From assembly GCA_016124375.1 (NCBI GenBank), contig WGNV01000001.1, forward strand, positions 434,001-498,000: a DNA stretch of 64,000 nt, given 5' to 3'. Both the position numbers and the translations under genes were made by a program. Numbering within the stretch: the first letter of the stretch is position 1; every line of letters begins with the position of its first letter. The notes under the pieces are model-generated. The model made no database searches. It had not been told where the DNA came from and saw nothing but the letters and a program-made list of their open reading frames with translations. The stretch is from Tepidisphaera sp. (lineage in GTDB: Bacteria > Planctomycetota > Phycisphaerae > Phycisphaerales > UBA1924). Below, piece after piece: positions 56,450 through 64,000 of the stretch.

Positions 56450-58210
56450 TCATCCCAGGCGTGCCAGCCCCCGCAGCGCCTGCTCGAACCGCGCTGCAAA
56501 CCCCGCCCCATCACACAATACGCCCTCGCGCATCCGCCGCCGCAGATCGCGCCGCAGTTCCGCACGCCGCCCCACATCCGCCGCCAGCCCCGCCGCGAGC
56601 CGCACATACTCGCCCTCGTCGCGCGCGACCAGCGCCTCCAGCCCCACCCCGCGCAGCAGCGTCACGCCCACTCGCCCCGCGTGCATGTTGCCCGCCAGCG
56701 TCACCACCGGCACACCCATCCACAGCGCCTCGCACGTCGTCGTTGTGCCCGCATACGGCACCGGATCGAGCGCGACGTCCACCTCCTGATACGCCGCCAG
56801 ATGCCCGCTCGTTCCCGCGACCGGCCCGCGAAGTTCCAGCCGCGACGCATCAACGCCACCCGCCCCGAACATCGCCGCCACGCGCCGCCTGAGCCCCTCG
56901 TCCTCGAAGTTCACGGCTTTCAAAAGCAACCTCGACCCCGGCGCCGCCGCCAGCACCCTGGCCCACAGCGCGATCACGCGCGGGTTGAGTTTCTGCGCCG
57001 CGTTGAACGAGCCGAACGTCACCACACCGCTCGCTGCGCTCGGCGGCGCTCCAGCCTCCGGCGCTCCCGTCGGCGGCTCAAAACACACAAAGCACGGATC
57101 CATCCGCACCAATCGCTCGCTCGCCCGCGCGTCCGCCTCGCCCGCAGGGTCCGTATTCGAATCCACCAGCCGCGCATCAATCGTCGTCAGGCCTGTGGTA
57201 TTGGGATATCCCAGCCACGTCACCATCAACGGCGACGGCCGCGCGTTCATCGCCGCCAGGCTGTGCGCCTGCGTGTGCCCGCTGAGTTCGACGCACACAT
57301 CCAGCCCATCCGCGCGGATCGCCGCGGCGAGCTGCTCATCGTTCACCCGATCCATCACCCGCCACACGTCCGCCAGCCCGCGCAGTCGCGCCGTCACCTC
57401 GTCAGCGATCGCGTTGGTCTGATACACCACGATCTCCATCGTCGCGCGATTGCGCCCCTTGAGCAGCGGCTCCACAAACGACGCGACGGAGTGCTGGCGC
57501 AGATCGGGGCTCACCAACCCTACCCGCAGCCGCTTGCCCGCGCCTGCCGGTAGGACAGGCGTCCCGCCTGTCCGCGCGTCGCCCAACGCCCCCATCACCT
57601 CCCCATATCGCCGATGCACCCGCCACACCTCGTCGGGCGTCGCCAGTTCGTCATAGTTGCTCAGCAGCGCCGCCCCGCTGGCCAACTGCGGCGACGCCGG
57701 GTTCGCCTCACTCAAGCCCCGCACCAGCGCCGCCGCCTCGTGCCCGCGCGCGGTGTTCAGCAGCACTCCGGCGAGCAGGCTTTGCGCCCCCGCGTCGCCG
57801 GGGTGCCGCGTCAACCACTCGCGGCACATCCGCTCCGCCTCCTCAAACCGCCTCGCTTCACTCAGCGCCGCCGCCAGCCCCACAAACGCCGGCCCAAACT
57901 CCGGGTCCGCCCTCACCGCCTCGCGAAGGGCGGCCATCGCCTGTTCATTCTTCCGCATCGCCTGGCACAACTGCGCCAGTTCCACCAGCAACCCCGGGTT
58001 GCCGGGGATCAACTCCGCCGCCCGCGCCGCAAAGTGCTGCGCCTGGGGGATCTGCCCGGCCATCAGGCTCGCGCGCGACAGCAGATGCGCCGCCCACCCA
58101 TCGCGGGGCGACCCCTGCGCCAGCCGCTGCGCCTGCGCCCGCGCCGCATCCACCTTGCCCTGCTCGAGCAACGCGGCCACCTGCGCATGCCTGGGCCCCC
58201 ACTGGCTCAT
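56450..58210 (-). CDS. TPR/O-GlcNAc transferase-like glycosyltransferase (GT41 type), copy 2
   Basis: A 586-residue cytosolic protein. Residues 1-220 are TPRs (RHAQVAALLEQGKVDAARAQ, ELAQLCQAMRKNEQAMAALR). Residues 250-586 are the OGT/SPINDLY C-terminal catalytic region: VGLVSPDLRQHSVASFVEPL, VCVELSGHTQAHSLAAMNAR, TWLGYPNTTGL, and ALDPVPYAGTTTTCEALWMG. GT41 enzymes add O-GlcNAc or fucose to Ser/Thr. Donor and target proteins are unknown. The start overlaps the upstream paralogue stop by 4 bases. A perfect palindrome (57553-57573) lies in frame in the linker and encodes TGGTPVL. A 679-residue longer reading was rejected because its leader is the antisense shadow. Confidence 0.88.
   Translation of the reverse strand: MSQWGPRHAQVAALLEQGKVDAARAQAQRLAQGSPRDGWAAHLLSRASLMAGQIPQAQHFAARAAELIPGNPGLLVELAQLCQAMRKNEQAMAALREAVRADPEFGPAFVGLAAALSEARRFEEAERMCREWLTRHPGDAGAQSLLAGVLLNTARGHEAAALVRGLSEANPASPQLASGAALLSNYDELATPDEVWRVHRRYGEVMGALGDARTGGTPVLPAGAGKRLRVGLVSPDLRQHSVASFVEPLLKGRNRATMEIVVYQTNAIADEVTARLRGLADVWRVMDRVNDEQLAAAIRADGLDVCVELSGHTQAHSLAAMNARPSPLMVTWLGYPNTTGLTTIDARLVDSNTDPAGEADARASERLVRMDPCFVCFEPPTGAPEAGAPPSAASGVVTFGSFNAAQKLNPRVIALWARVLAAAPGSRLLLKAVNFEDEGLRRRVAAMFGAGGVDASRLELRGPVAGTSGHLAAYQEVDVALDPVPYAGTTTTCEALWMGVPVVTLAGNMHAGRVGVTLLRGVGLEALVARDEGEYVRLAAGLAADVGRRAELRRDLRRRMREGVLCDGAGFAARFEQALRGLARLG
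57553..57573. repeat. 21-nt palindrome inside a coding region
   Basis: Arms GGACAGGCG and CGCCTGTCC (9 bp, no mismatch) around TCC, within the TPR/GT41 gene. It encodes an in-frame TGGTPVL segment in the inter-domain linker. The tandem paralogue lacks it at the same place. The sequence is of the GACAGGC/GCCTGTC type, like the intergenic CACAGGCC palindromes at 1896-2013. Confidence 0.75.
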
Positions 58211-59952
58211 CGCTTCACGCCCTCTTCCGCGATCGCTCGCAGCATCCTCCCAAACCTCGCCGCAAACCCCGCCCCATCGCACAGCACACTGGCGCGCACG
58301 CGCTCCCGCAATCCTCCGCGCAGCCCCGCCAAGCGCTCCGCGTCCATCACCAACCCCGCCGCAATCTCCACATACTCCTCCTCGCGCTTCGCCACCAACT
58401 CTTGCAGCCCCACGGCCTGCAACAAACTCACCCCCACCCGCGACGCGTGCACGCCCCCCGCCAGCGTCACCACCGGCACGCCCATCCACATCGCCTCCAG
58501 CGTCGTCGTCGTGCCGTGATACGGATACGTGTCCAGTGCCACATCCCCCGCGTGATACGCCGCCAGATGTTCCGCCCGCCCCTTGGTCGGCGACAACACC
58601 TCCACCCGCTCCCGCGCCACGCCAGCCGCCGCCAATCGCCCCAGCACCTCTTCCCGCAGCGCCGCCTCAGAAAAGTGCGCCGCCTTCAGCACCAGCCGCG
58701 AGCCCGGCACGCTCTCCATCACCTTCGCCCACAGCCCCAACACCCGCGGGCTCAACTTCGGCGCCGCGTTGAACGACACGAACGTCGGCGCTCGCCCCGC
58801 GTCCCGCGCCCGCACCTCCGGCGCTTCCATCGGCGGCTCAAAGCACACAAAGCACGGGTCCAGCCGCACCAGCCGCTCCGTCGCGTGCCCATCCGCCTCG
58901 CCCACCGGGTCAGTCCGCGAATCCACGATCCGCACATCCACCCCTCGCACGCCCGTCGTATTCGGATACCCCAAATACGTCGCCACCACCCGCGCCGGGT
59001 GCGCCGCCATCGCCCCCAAACTGTGCCCCTTGGTGTGCCCGCTCAACTCCACGCACACATCCAGCTCATCCCGCGCGATCAGCCCCGCCAGCGCCGCGTC
59101 CGACACATTGCCGCACTCCCGCCACACCTCCACCAGCCCGCGGCACACCCTTGTCGTCTCATCCTCAAACCGATTCGTGAAGTACGCAAACGTCTGAAAC
59201 TCGCCCCGGCTCAGGTGCCGCAGCAAAGGCAGCATGAACATCGCCACGCTGTGCCCGCGAAGGTCCGGGCTCACAAAGCCCACGCGCAGCCGCCCGGGCG
59301 TCCTCGCCCCGCGGGGCGTCAGGTCCGGCGCGCCGCGCGACGCCAGCGCTCCGTACGCCTCGTGCGCCGCCCGCACCCGCCCTGGCTCCACCCCATCCAC
59401 ATAGTTCATCACCAGCGCCCGCGTCGAGAGCACAAACGCGTCGTCGGGGTACTTCGCCGCCAGCCCGTCCAGCGCTGCCAGCGCCCCCGCCGCGTCCCCG
59501 CAGTCCAGCAGCGTGTTCGCCCGCGTGACCAGCAAATCGTGATCTTCCGGCGCCGCCTTCAGCCCCGCGGCACACCGCTCCCTGGCCGCGGCATGCTTCC
59601 CCTGCTCCAGCAAACACAGCGTCGCCAGTTGATGCGTCTCCCCGCTCCCCGGCTCCAGCCGCGTCGCCGCGTCGATCTCCTTCATCGCCTCGTCAAACCG
59701 CCGCTCGGTCGCCAACAGCCCCGCCAGGTTCATGCGTGCCCGAAAGTCCTGCGGGCTCAGCCCCGCCGCCTTCTGCGCATAAAAAATCGCCTGGGGCACC
59801 TCCCCCAGGTTCATCAAGATCAACGCCATCAGGCTCGCCGCCGCCGCGTCCGCCGGGGCGCTCTGCACCAATCGGCGGCACGCAACCTTGGCCTGCTCGT
59901 TCTTGCCCTGCGATACCAACTCGCGGATCTGGTCCAGCCGCACGCCCGTCAT
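58207..59952 (-). CDS. TPR/O-GlcNAc transferase-like glycosyltransferase (GT41 type), copy 1
   Basis: A 581-residue tandem paralogue of the next gene. Residues 1-200 hold TPRs (RLDQIRELVSQGKNEQAKVA, FYAQKAAGLSPQDFRARMNL). Residues 225-581 carry the OGT blocks: VGFVSPDLRGHSVAMFMLPL, VCVELSGHTKGHSLGAMAAH, TYLGYPNTTGVRG, and ALDTYPYHGTTTTLEAMWMG. It shares every catalytic block with copy 2, so it arose by duplication. The start is ATG 59952, with GTG 59961 an alternative. A LuxR gene lies just upstream (26 bases), so the three are likely one unit. Confidence 0.88.
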   Translation of the reverse strand: MTGVRLDQIRELVSQGKNEQAKVACRRLVQSAPADAAAASLMALILMNLGEVPQAIFYAQKAAGLSPQDFRARMNLAGLLATERRFDEAMKEIDAATRLEPGSGETHQLATLCLLEQGKHAAARERCAAGLKAAPEDHDLLVTRANTLLDCGDAAGALAALDGLAAKYPDDAFVLSTRALVMNYVDGVEPGRVRAAHEAYGALASRGAPDLTPRGARTPGRLRVGFVSPDLRGHSVAMFMLPLLRHLSRGEFQTFAYFTNRFEDETTRVCRGLVEVWRECGNVSDAALAGLIARDELDVCVELSGHTKGHSLGAMAAHPARVVATYLGYPNTTGVRGVDVRIVDSRTDPVGEADGHATERLVRLDPCFVCFEPPMEAPEVRARDAGRAPTFVSFNAAPKLSPRVLGLWAKVMESVPGSRLVLKAAHFSEAALREEVLGRLAAAGVARERVEVLSPTKGRAEHLAAYHAGDVALDTYPYHGTTTTLEAMWMGVPVVTLAGGVHASRVGVSLLQAVGLQELVAKREEEYVEIAAGLVMDAERLAGLRGGLRERVRASVLCDGAGFAARFGRMLRAIAEEGVKR

Positions 59953-59978
59953 GCCGCCCACTGTAGCGGCCGACGCTC

Positions 59979-60755
59979 TCAGCCCGCCTTGCCCGGCTCG
60001 GGCCGCCGTCCCAGGGCCAGCGCCACCAGTTCCCCACGCGATGTCGCGCCCATCTTCCGATGCAGACTCTTCACGTGATCATGCACCGTGTGCGGGCTGC
60101 GGCTCAGTTGCTGCGCAATCTCCCTCACCGAATACCCCATCACCAGCAGGTCCAACACTTCCTGCTCGCGGGCCGTCACCCAGTCCGATTCGCGCCGCCT
60201 CGAACACCCGATCGCGCCGCACGCCACCTCCGCCGCCACCGGCAGCAACGCCCCCAGCGCGTCCACACACCACCCCGTCGCTGCTTGCTCGGACGATCCC
60301 ACCATCACCATCAACGTCGGGCCGTCCGGGCTCATCGGCGCTTTGCCCATCACCACCGAATCAACCCCCAGCGATCGCCAGCCAGGTTCCAGCGACCCGG
60401 TCTCCGCGGCTGACGCAACCCGCACCGATCGTTCCCCCGCGCCGCAACACTCCCCCGAAATCGCATCAATCCGGCAACGCAGATCCATCAACTGCGACTC
60501 AGGCATTCCACCAGTGCCGCCCACCCCACCGACCCACGTGTGCGTCACACGTCCTGCTCCGGCATTTTCACAAATCGCAACCACGCCGACTCCGCCCGGC
60601 ATCAGGTGTGCCAGCGCCGACGCCGTCCGATCGCACCAGTCGTGCACCGGCACCGCCGGCAACCTCGACAACAGGCGGCACACCGTCGCCAGGCGTCGGT
60701 AGGCGTCAATTGCCTCCAACGCCCGGTCTTCCACAAGGGTCGCGCCAACGGACAT
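59979..60755 (-). CDS. LuxR-type transcriptional regulator
   Basis: A 258-residue regulator. Residues 1-190 form an unrecognised sensory part, probably GAF-like by length and pattern. Residues 195-255 are the LuxR helix-turn-helix (VTAREQEVLDLLVMGYSVRE ... SPHTVHDHVKSLHRKMGA). Start is the ATG at 60755, with GGGGAG 8 nt upstream. It precedes the two OGT-like genes, so it is the obvious candidate to control them. No adjacent response-regulator or acyl-HSL synthase gene is present. The signal is unknown. Confidence 0.87.
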   Translation of the reverse strand: MSVGATLVEDRALEAIDAYRRLATVCRLLSRLPAVPVHDWCDRTASALAHLMPGGVGVVAICENAGAGRVTHTWVGGVGGTGGMPESQLMDLRCRIDAISGECCGAGERSVRVASAAETGSLEPGWRSLGVDSVVMGKAPMSPDGPTLMVMVGSSEQAATGWCVDALGALLPVAAEVACGAIGCSRRRESDWVTAREQEVLDLLVMGYSVREIAQQLSRSPHTVHDHVKSLHRKMGATSRGELVALALGRRPEPGKAG

Positions 60756-61186
60756 ACGCACACTCCCCAAATGCAGCCGTCGATCGCGGCGTGGAGTGGT
60801 GCACCCCCGAGTGCATCACCCCCACAGCCGCTCCACGAATCTCATATGTCATACCGGCCAACTCGCATAATGTCGTCAAGAATCGCGATGCGACTTGTGT
60901 TCAAGATTCTCTACGTTTCCCCCCACAATGGGTGATAGCAATTCACGTCTCAGTCTCTGACAACGATTTATCCGTGTTTTTGTGCGTGTTTTGAGTCATT
61001 CACGGTGAAATCGACCACAGGGTTGCGCGGGGAGGGTTTTTCCCTCATTCTGGGCTCCGTGTCGGTTGCCCCGGGCGGCGACCTACACTTCCGCCCGCTC
61101 GGATTCGCCGCACAAGGCGTCTTCGGGCCACAAGGCACCCACGATCACACCGCACCCCCGCTGTTTTCCGGGGGCCAGGAGCACCC
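60756..61186. other. Divergent spacer between luxR and UGM genes
   Basis: No gene lies in these 431 bases. An imperfect dyad (60798-60817) is close to the luxR start. AT-richer sequence around 60880-61000 likely holds promoters for both genes; no clear -35/-10 pair with standard spacing was found. Confidence 0.5.
60798..60817. promoter_or_regulatory. Candidate LuxR operator (imperfect dyad)
   Basis: GGTGCAC (60798-60804) and GTGCATC (60811-60817) form 7-bp arms with one mismatch around 6 bases. It lies 43 nt upstream of the LuxR start. It may be an autoregulatory site; this is inferred from position only. Confidence 0.3.
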
Positions 61187-62836
61187 ATGCCGCCGGACGC
61201 GCGAAATACCACAAAATCATCCGGTGTAACCGGGCAGCGCGTTCTGATCCTGGGTGCCGGGCCCACCGGCCTGGGAGCCGCGTATCGCCTCAAGGAACTC
61301 GGGCACGACAACTTCCTCGTCGTCGACCGTCACCCCTACATCGGAGGCCTCGCCCACTCGTTCACCGACGCCCAAGGCTTCACCTGGGACATCGGCGGAC
61401 ACGTCATGTTCAGCCATTACAAGTACTACGACCGCTGCTTCGACACCCTCATGGGTGACGAGTACACCCTTAACAACCGCGAGAGCTGGGTGCGGATGTT
61501 CAATACCTGGGTTCCTTACCCATTTCAAAACAACATTCGCTATTTGCCCAAACAGGCAGCCTTCGAGTGTATCGCCGGTCTGGTTCGCGCCCAGAGTGGC
61601 AAAGGCCGCGTGCCCAGCCCCAAGGCCGCTCAGAACTTCGGCGAGTTCATCGACGCCGTCTTCGGCGACGGCATCGCCGAGCACTTCATGCGTCCGTACA
61701 ACTACAAAGTCTGGGCCTACCCGCCCGAGCGCATGAACAAGCAGTGGATCGGCGAACGCGTCGCCGTCATCGACGTCGAGCGAGCGCTCAAGAACCTTGT
61801 CCTCGGCACCGACGACTTCGGCTGGGGCCCCAACAACCAGTTCAAGTTCCCGCTCAAGGGCGGCACGGGCGAGTTCTACCGGCGATTCGGCCCGCACCTG
61901 GGCCTCGACCAGCAGGGCCGCGAAACCCAGCACAGCAAAGTCCGCCTGAACACCCGCGTCCAGACGATCGACCTTGACGCCAAGGTCGTGCACTTCACCG
62001 ACGGCTCGCGCGAGCCCTTTGACATTCTCATCTCCACCATGCCGCTCGATCGCCTGTGCGCCGACGTGCTCACCTCGCAGCGCGAAGCCGCGGCTCTCCG
62101 CGAAGTCGCCTCCGACGCCGCGGGCCTCCTCCACAGCGGGGGCTACATGGTCGGCATCGGCCTCAAGAGCCGCACCCCCGGCGCCGGCACGCCCGACACC
62201 AAGAGCTGGATGTACTTCCCCGAGCCCAACTGCCCCTTCTACCGCGTCACCTACCTCTCCAACTACTCCCCCTTTATGACCCCCGACAAGGACAACTACT
62301 ACTCGCTGCTCTGCGAAGTCTCCGAGAGCCCCGTCAAGCCCACGCCGGGCGATCACGGCAAGAATCAGGACGCCGTCATCGACGAATGCATCACGGGCCT
62401 GGAAAACGCCGGACTGCTCGAGCCCGGCGAGCGGGCCAACATCGTCAGCCGCTGGTGCTACTACGCGGATTACTCGTACCCGACGCCCAGCGTCGAGCGC
62501 GACGACATCCTCTCCCGCGTCATCCCCTGGCTGGAGCGCCGGGGCGTTTACAGCCGTGGCCGCTTCGGCATGTGGAAGTACGAGGTCGCCAACACCGACC
62601 ACTCGCTCATGCAGGGCGTTGAACTGGTCAATCGCCTGGCCCTGGGTGAGGCTGAGACGACCATCGGGATGGTGTACAGCGTGACCGAGGACGGACGCAA
62701 CGCCGCGACCCACGAACGCCCCGCCCACGCGGGCAGCGGCGAGAAGCGCCTGGCCGCGGCTATCGCCGAAGCCAAACCCGAGGCCGGAGATATCCCCGCC
62801 GGTCCGATATCCAAGGACGAGCTCGGCGCAGGCTAA
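61187..62836 (+). CDS. glf: UDP-galactopyranose mutase of eukaryotic type
   Basis: FAD enzyme that converts UDP-galactopyranose to UDP-galactofuranose. The 549-residue protein has the Rossmann motif VLILGAGPTGLGAAYRLKEL, then blocks that I recall from fungal UGM: GGHVMFSHYKYYDRC, VPYPFQNNIRYLP, FMRPYNYKVWAYP, FPLKGGTGEFYRRF, YFPEPNCPFYRVTYLSNYSP and SRGRFGMWKYEVANTDHSLM. Length (about 510-550) fits eukaryotic rather than bacterial UGM (about 370-390). A generic protoporphyrinogen-oxidase-like label is possible but weaker. It is divergent from the luxR/OGT-like genes; galactofuranose use in surface glycans is implied. Confidence 0.82.
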   Translation: MPPDARNTTKSSGVTGQRVLILGAGPTGLGAAYRLKELGHDNFLVVDRHPYIGGLAHSFTDAQGFTWDIGGHVMFSHYKYYDRCFDTLMGDEYTLNNRESWVRMFNTWVPYPFQNNIRYLPKQAAFECIAGLVRAQSGKGRVPSPKAAQNFGEFIDAVFGDGIAEHFMRPYNYKVWAYPPERMNKQWIGERVAVIDVERALKNLVLGTDDFGWGPNNQFKFPLKGGTGEFYRRFGPHLGLDQQGRETQHSKVRLNTRVQTIDLDAKVVHFTDGSREPFDILISTMPLDRLCADVLTSQREAAALREVASDAAGLLHSGGYMVGIGLKSRTPGAGTPDTKSWMYFPEPNCPFYRVTYLSNYSPFMTPDKDNYYSLLCEVSESPVKPTPGDHGKNQDAVIDECITGLENAGLLEPGERANIVSRWCYYADYSYPTPSVERDDILSRVIPWLERRGVYSRGRFGMWKYEVANTDHSLMQGVELVNRLALGEAETTIGMVYSVTEDGRNAATHERPAHAGSGEKRLAAAIAEAKPEAGDIPAGPISKDELGAG

Positions 62837-63322
62837 TCGGACCAAAGTCCCCGGAGCCCAAGACTTTGCCACCACCATACCGATCGGTCTAGCCACCGCG
62901 GCGAGGTTCACACGCGTCTTGTGTGCAGACGTATCGTCGAACGCCACTGATCGCCGGTTCGGGGGATGGGCCGGCAAAAACCGCAGTTTTCGGACCCGAC
63001 CGGCCGAGAACACGTATCGCCGGTGCCAGATGTTCCACCCAAATCAAAGAAATCGCGCACTTGGGTGGTTTTTTTGAGATTCTGATGCACATTGTGCATG
63101 GGTGAAGGCTTGGGGGGAGCACCAAGACCGGGCCGGGGTTTCCACCTGCGAAGCTGATTTTCGCGGCGGTTATCCGTGCGTCTATGCCGCCTCCATCGTG
63201 GGGGTGGTCCGGGTCGGGGTGCGGGTGTTGGATCGCGGGTCGATCTCGCGGCGGATGCATTGAGCCGCGAGCGAGCGCGTGCGTGGGAGTTTGTGTTGGC
63301 CCAGGGCCGGGCCGGGTAAGAC
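62837..63322. other. Intergenic region downstream of UGM
   Basis: Besides a terminator at 63035-63075, no gene is supported in these 486 bases. Small ORFs on the minus strand are Pro/Arg-rich shadows. The promoter of the next gene should be between 63076 and 63322 but was not recognised. Confidence 0.5.
63035..63075 (+). terminator. Rho-independent terminator downstream of UGM
   Basis: CCACCCAA (63035-63042) and TTGGGTGG (63061-63068) form a perfect 8-bp stem with an 18-nt loop, followed by TTTTTTT (63069-63075). It lies 198 nt after the UGM stop. Confidence 0.72.
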
Positions 63323-63964
63323 ATGAGTGCGCTGTCCAGACATCTCGACGTCCCGTTGCTGGTTCCCGACTGGCAGGCCGACATCACGCAGCTGCTCGAC
63401 GAGCATCACCTGGTGGCGTGGTCGGAGCTGCCCGCGCGCCGCACCCAGTTCGCCGTCTCTCTGGGCCAGTTCCTGGGCGCTCAGCACGACACGGAAGTCT
63501 GCGTCTTCTACGGCAAGTTCATCACCGACATCGAGACCTTCTGCTATCAGCTCGAGCGGGCCATTCCCGGGCCGCTGCTTGATCGCCGGATCGACGGCCC
63601 GCGGAGCGTGGTTTCGCTGCTGCGCAGCCGTGCCAGTTTCCGGGGCCGCCCCGAGGCGAAGTACCGGTATTACATCTGGCACGATGCGGACGTGCTGCTG
63701 CGCAAGGACCACATTCTTTTCGGGCAGATCGTGGACGCGATGGCCGGCGTGGCCGCGGAGTCCGAGTTCGTGAGCGACGACATGCTGCTGCTTCATCGGG
63801 CGGTCTTTGTCGGCTCGACGGTGCTCGACGTCTACGCCGACGACCCCAAGGGCCAGTTCCGTCGCTGGCTTCCCGACGCGCACGGCGACCCCTTCTGGCA
63901 GGTCGTTACCGGCGTCAATCGCCCGCCGTTCATGCGTTATCGCATCGATGCGCTGAGCAAATAG
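63323..63964 (+). CDS. Protein of unknown function
   Basis: A 213-residue soluble-looking protein starting MSALSRHLDVPLLVPDWQAD. Recurrent features are aromatic and acidic clusters: VFYGKFITDIETFCYQLERA, YRYYIWHDADVLLRKDHILF, SDDMLLLHRAVFVG and DPFWQVVTGVNRPPFMRYRI. There is no signal peptide or membrane helix, and no known domain was recognised. No clear Shine-Dalgarno precedes the ATG. Coding-like composition and internal consistency support a real gene. It lies after the UGM terminator, so it is probably transcribed separately. Confidence 0.7.
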   Translation: MSALSRHLDVPLLVPDWQADITQLLDEHHLVAWSELPARRTQFAVSLGQFLGAQHDTEVCVFYGKFITDIETFCYQLERAIPGPLLDRRIDGPRSVVSLLRSRASFRGRPEAKYRYYIWHDADVLLRKDHILFGQIVDAMAGVAAESEFVSDDMLLLHRAVFVGSTVLDVYADDPKGQFRRWLPDAHGDPFWQVVTGVNRPPFMRYRIDALSK

Positions 63965-64000
63965 GGCCCGGCGCGGCTCAAGGTCCGAACACCACGTGCC

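Noticed and set aside
61187-62836. Protoporphyrinogen oxidase annotation for the FAD enzyme
   Set aside because: The blocks and length fit eukaryotic-type UGM better; a generic NAD(P)/FAD-binding label would miss this.

Overview
The window is GC-rich bacterial DNA from a planctomycete, most likely class Phycisphaerae. This is inferred from three things seen in the sequence. Six secreted proteins end in the same two-repeat dockerin module finishing in Gly-Gly-x-Cys-Pro (or a close variant). One exported protein carries the planctomycete N-terminal signature FEPLESRQLL. Several membrane proteins carry the short zinc ribbon C-x2-C-x-Y-x-L-x-G...CPECG. LpxC and lipoprotein signals fit a diderm cell.

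Layout. 1-6.5 kb: the 3' end of dnaA, a gap with DnaA-box-like sites (possible oriC), mutM, ubiX, clpB and a small lipoprotein gene. 6.5-13.1 kb: a leftward cluster of thioesterase, recQ, a GT4 glycosyltransferase, a BCS1-like AAA+ ATPase, a YcxB/zinc-ribbon membrane protein and a CPBP protease. 13.1-23.2 kb: acnA, a large DUF11/dockerin protein, then two co-directional exported redox proteins (a five-haem cytochrome c and a sorbosone-dehydrogenase-type enzyme), both with dockerins. 23.3-31.2 kb: a cysteine-desulfurase-like enzyme, a small beta protein, a VWA-like protein, a DoxX protein, tRNA-Leu(UAG), nadD, an OPT transporter and a D-amino-acid aminotransferase. 31.2-37.9 kb: a leftward operon carrying four copies of an uncharacterised membrane zinc-ribbon module, then ftsK. 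38.1-45.2 kb: two dockerin proteins, a small membrane protein, the LEPR-XLL protein and lpxC. 45.2-51.1 kb: an orphan beta-class DNA methyltransferase, a DEAD-box-type RNA helicase (with DEVD), a prolyl oligopeptidase and two small proteins. 51.3-56.3 kb: a GH38-like alpha-mannosidase with dockerin, and gatB. 56.4-64 kb: two tandem TPR/O-GlcNAc-transferase-like genes, a LuxR regulator, a UDP-galactopyranose mutase of eukaryotic type and an unknown gene.

The gaps hold several families of dispersed palindromic elements: long inverted repeats with one mismatch, a 27-nt hairpin found twice in the same orientation relative to the upstream gene, and one perfect palindrome inside a glycosyltransferase coding region. 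No rRNA, CRISPR array, phage or transposase gene was seen.

The points most worth following are the tandem zinc-ribbon operon, the cysteine-bracketed dockerin system attached to redox and glycan enzymes, and the eukaryotic-type UGM next to the OGT-like pair.
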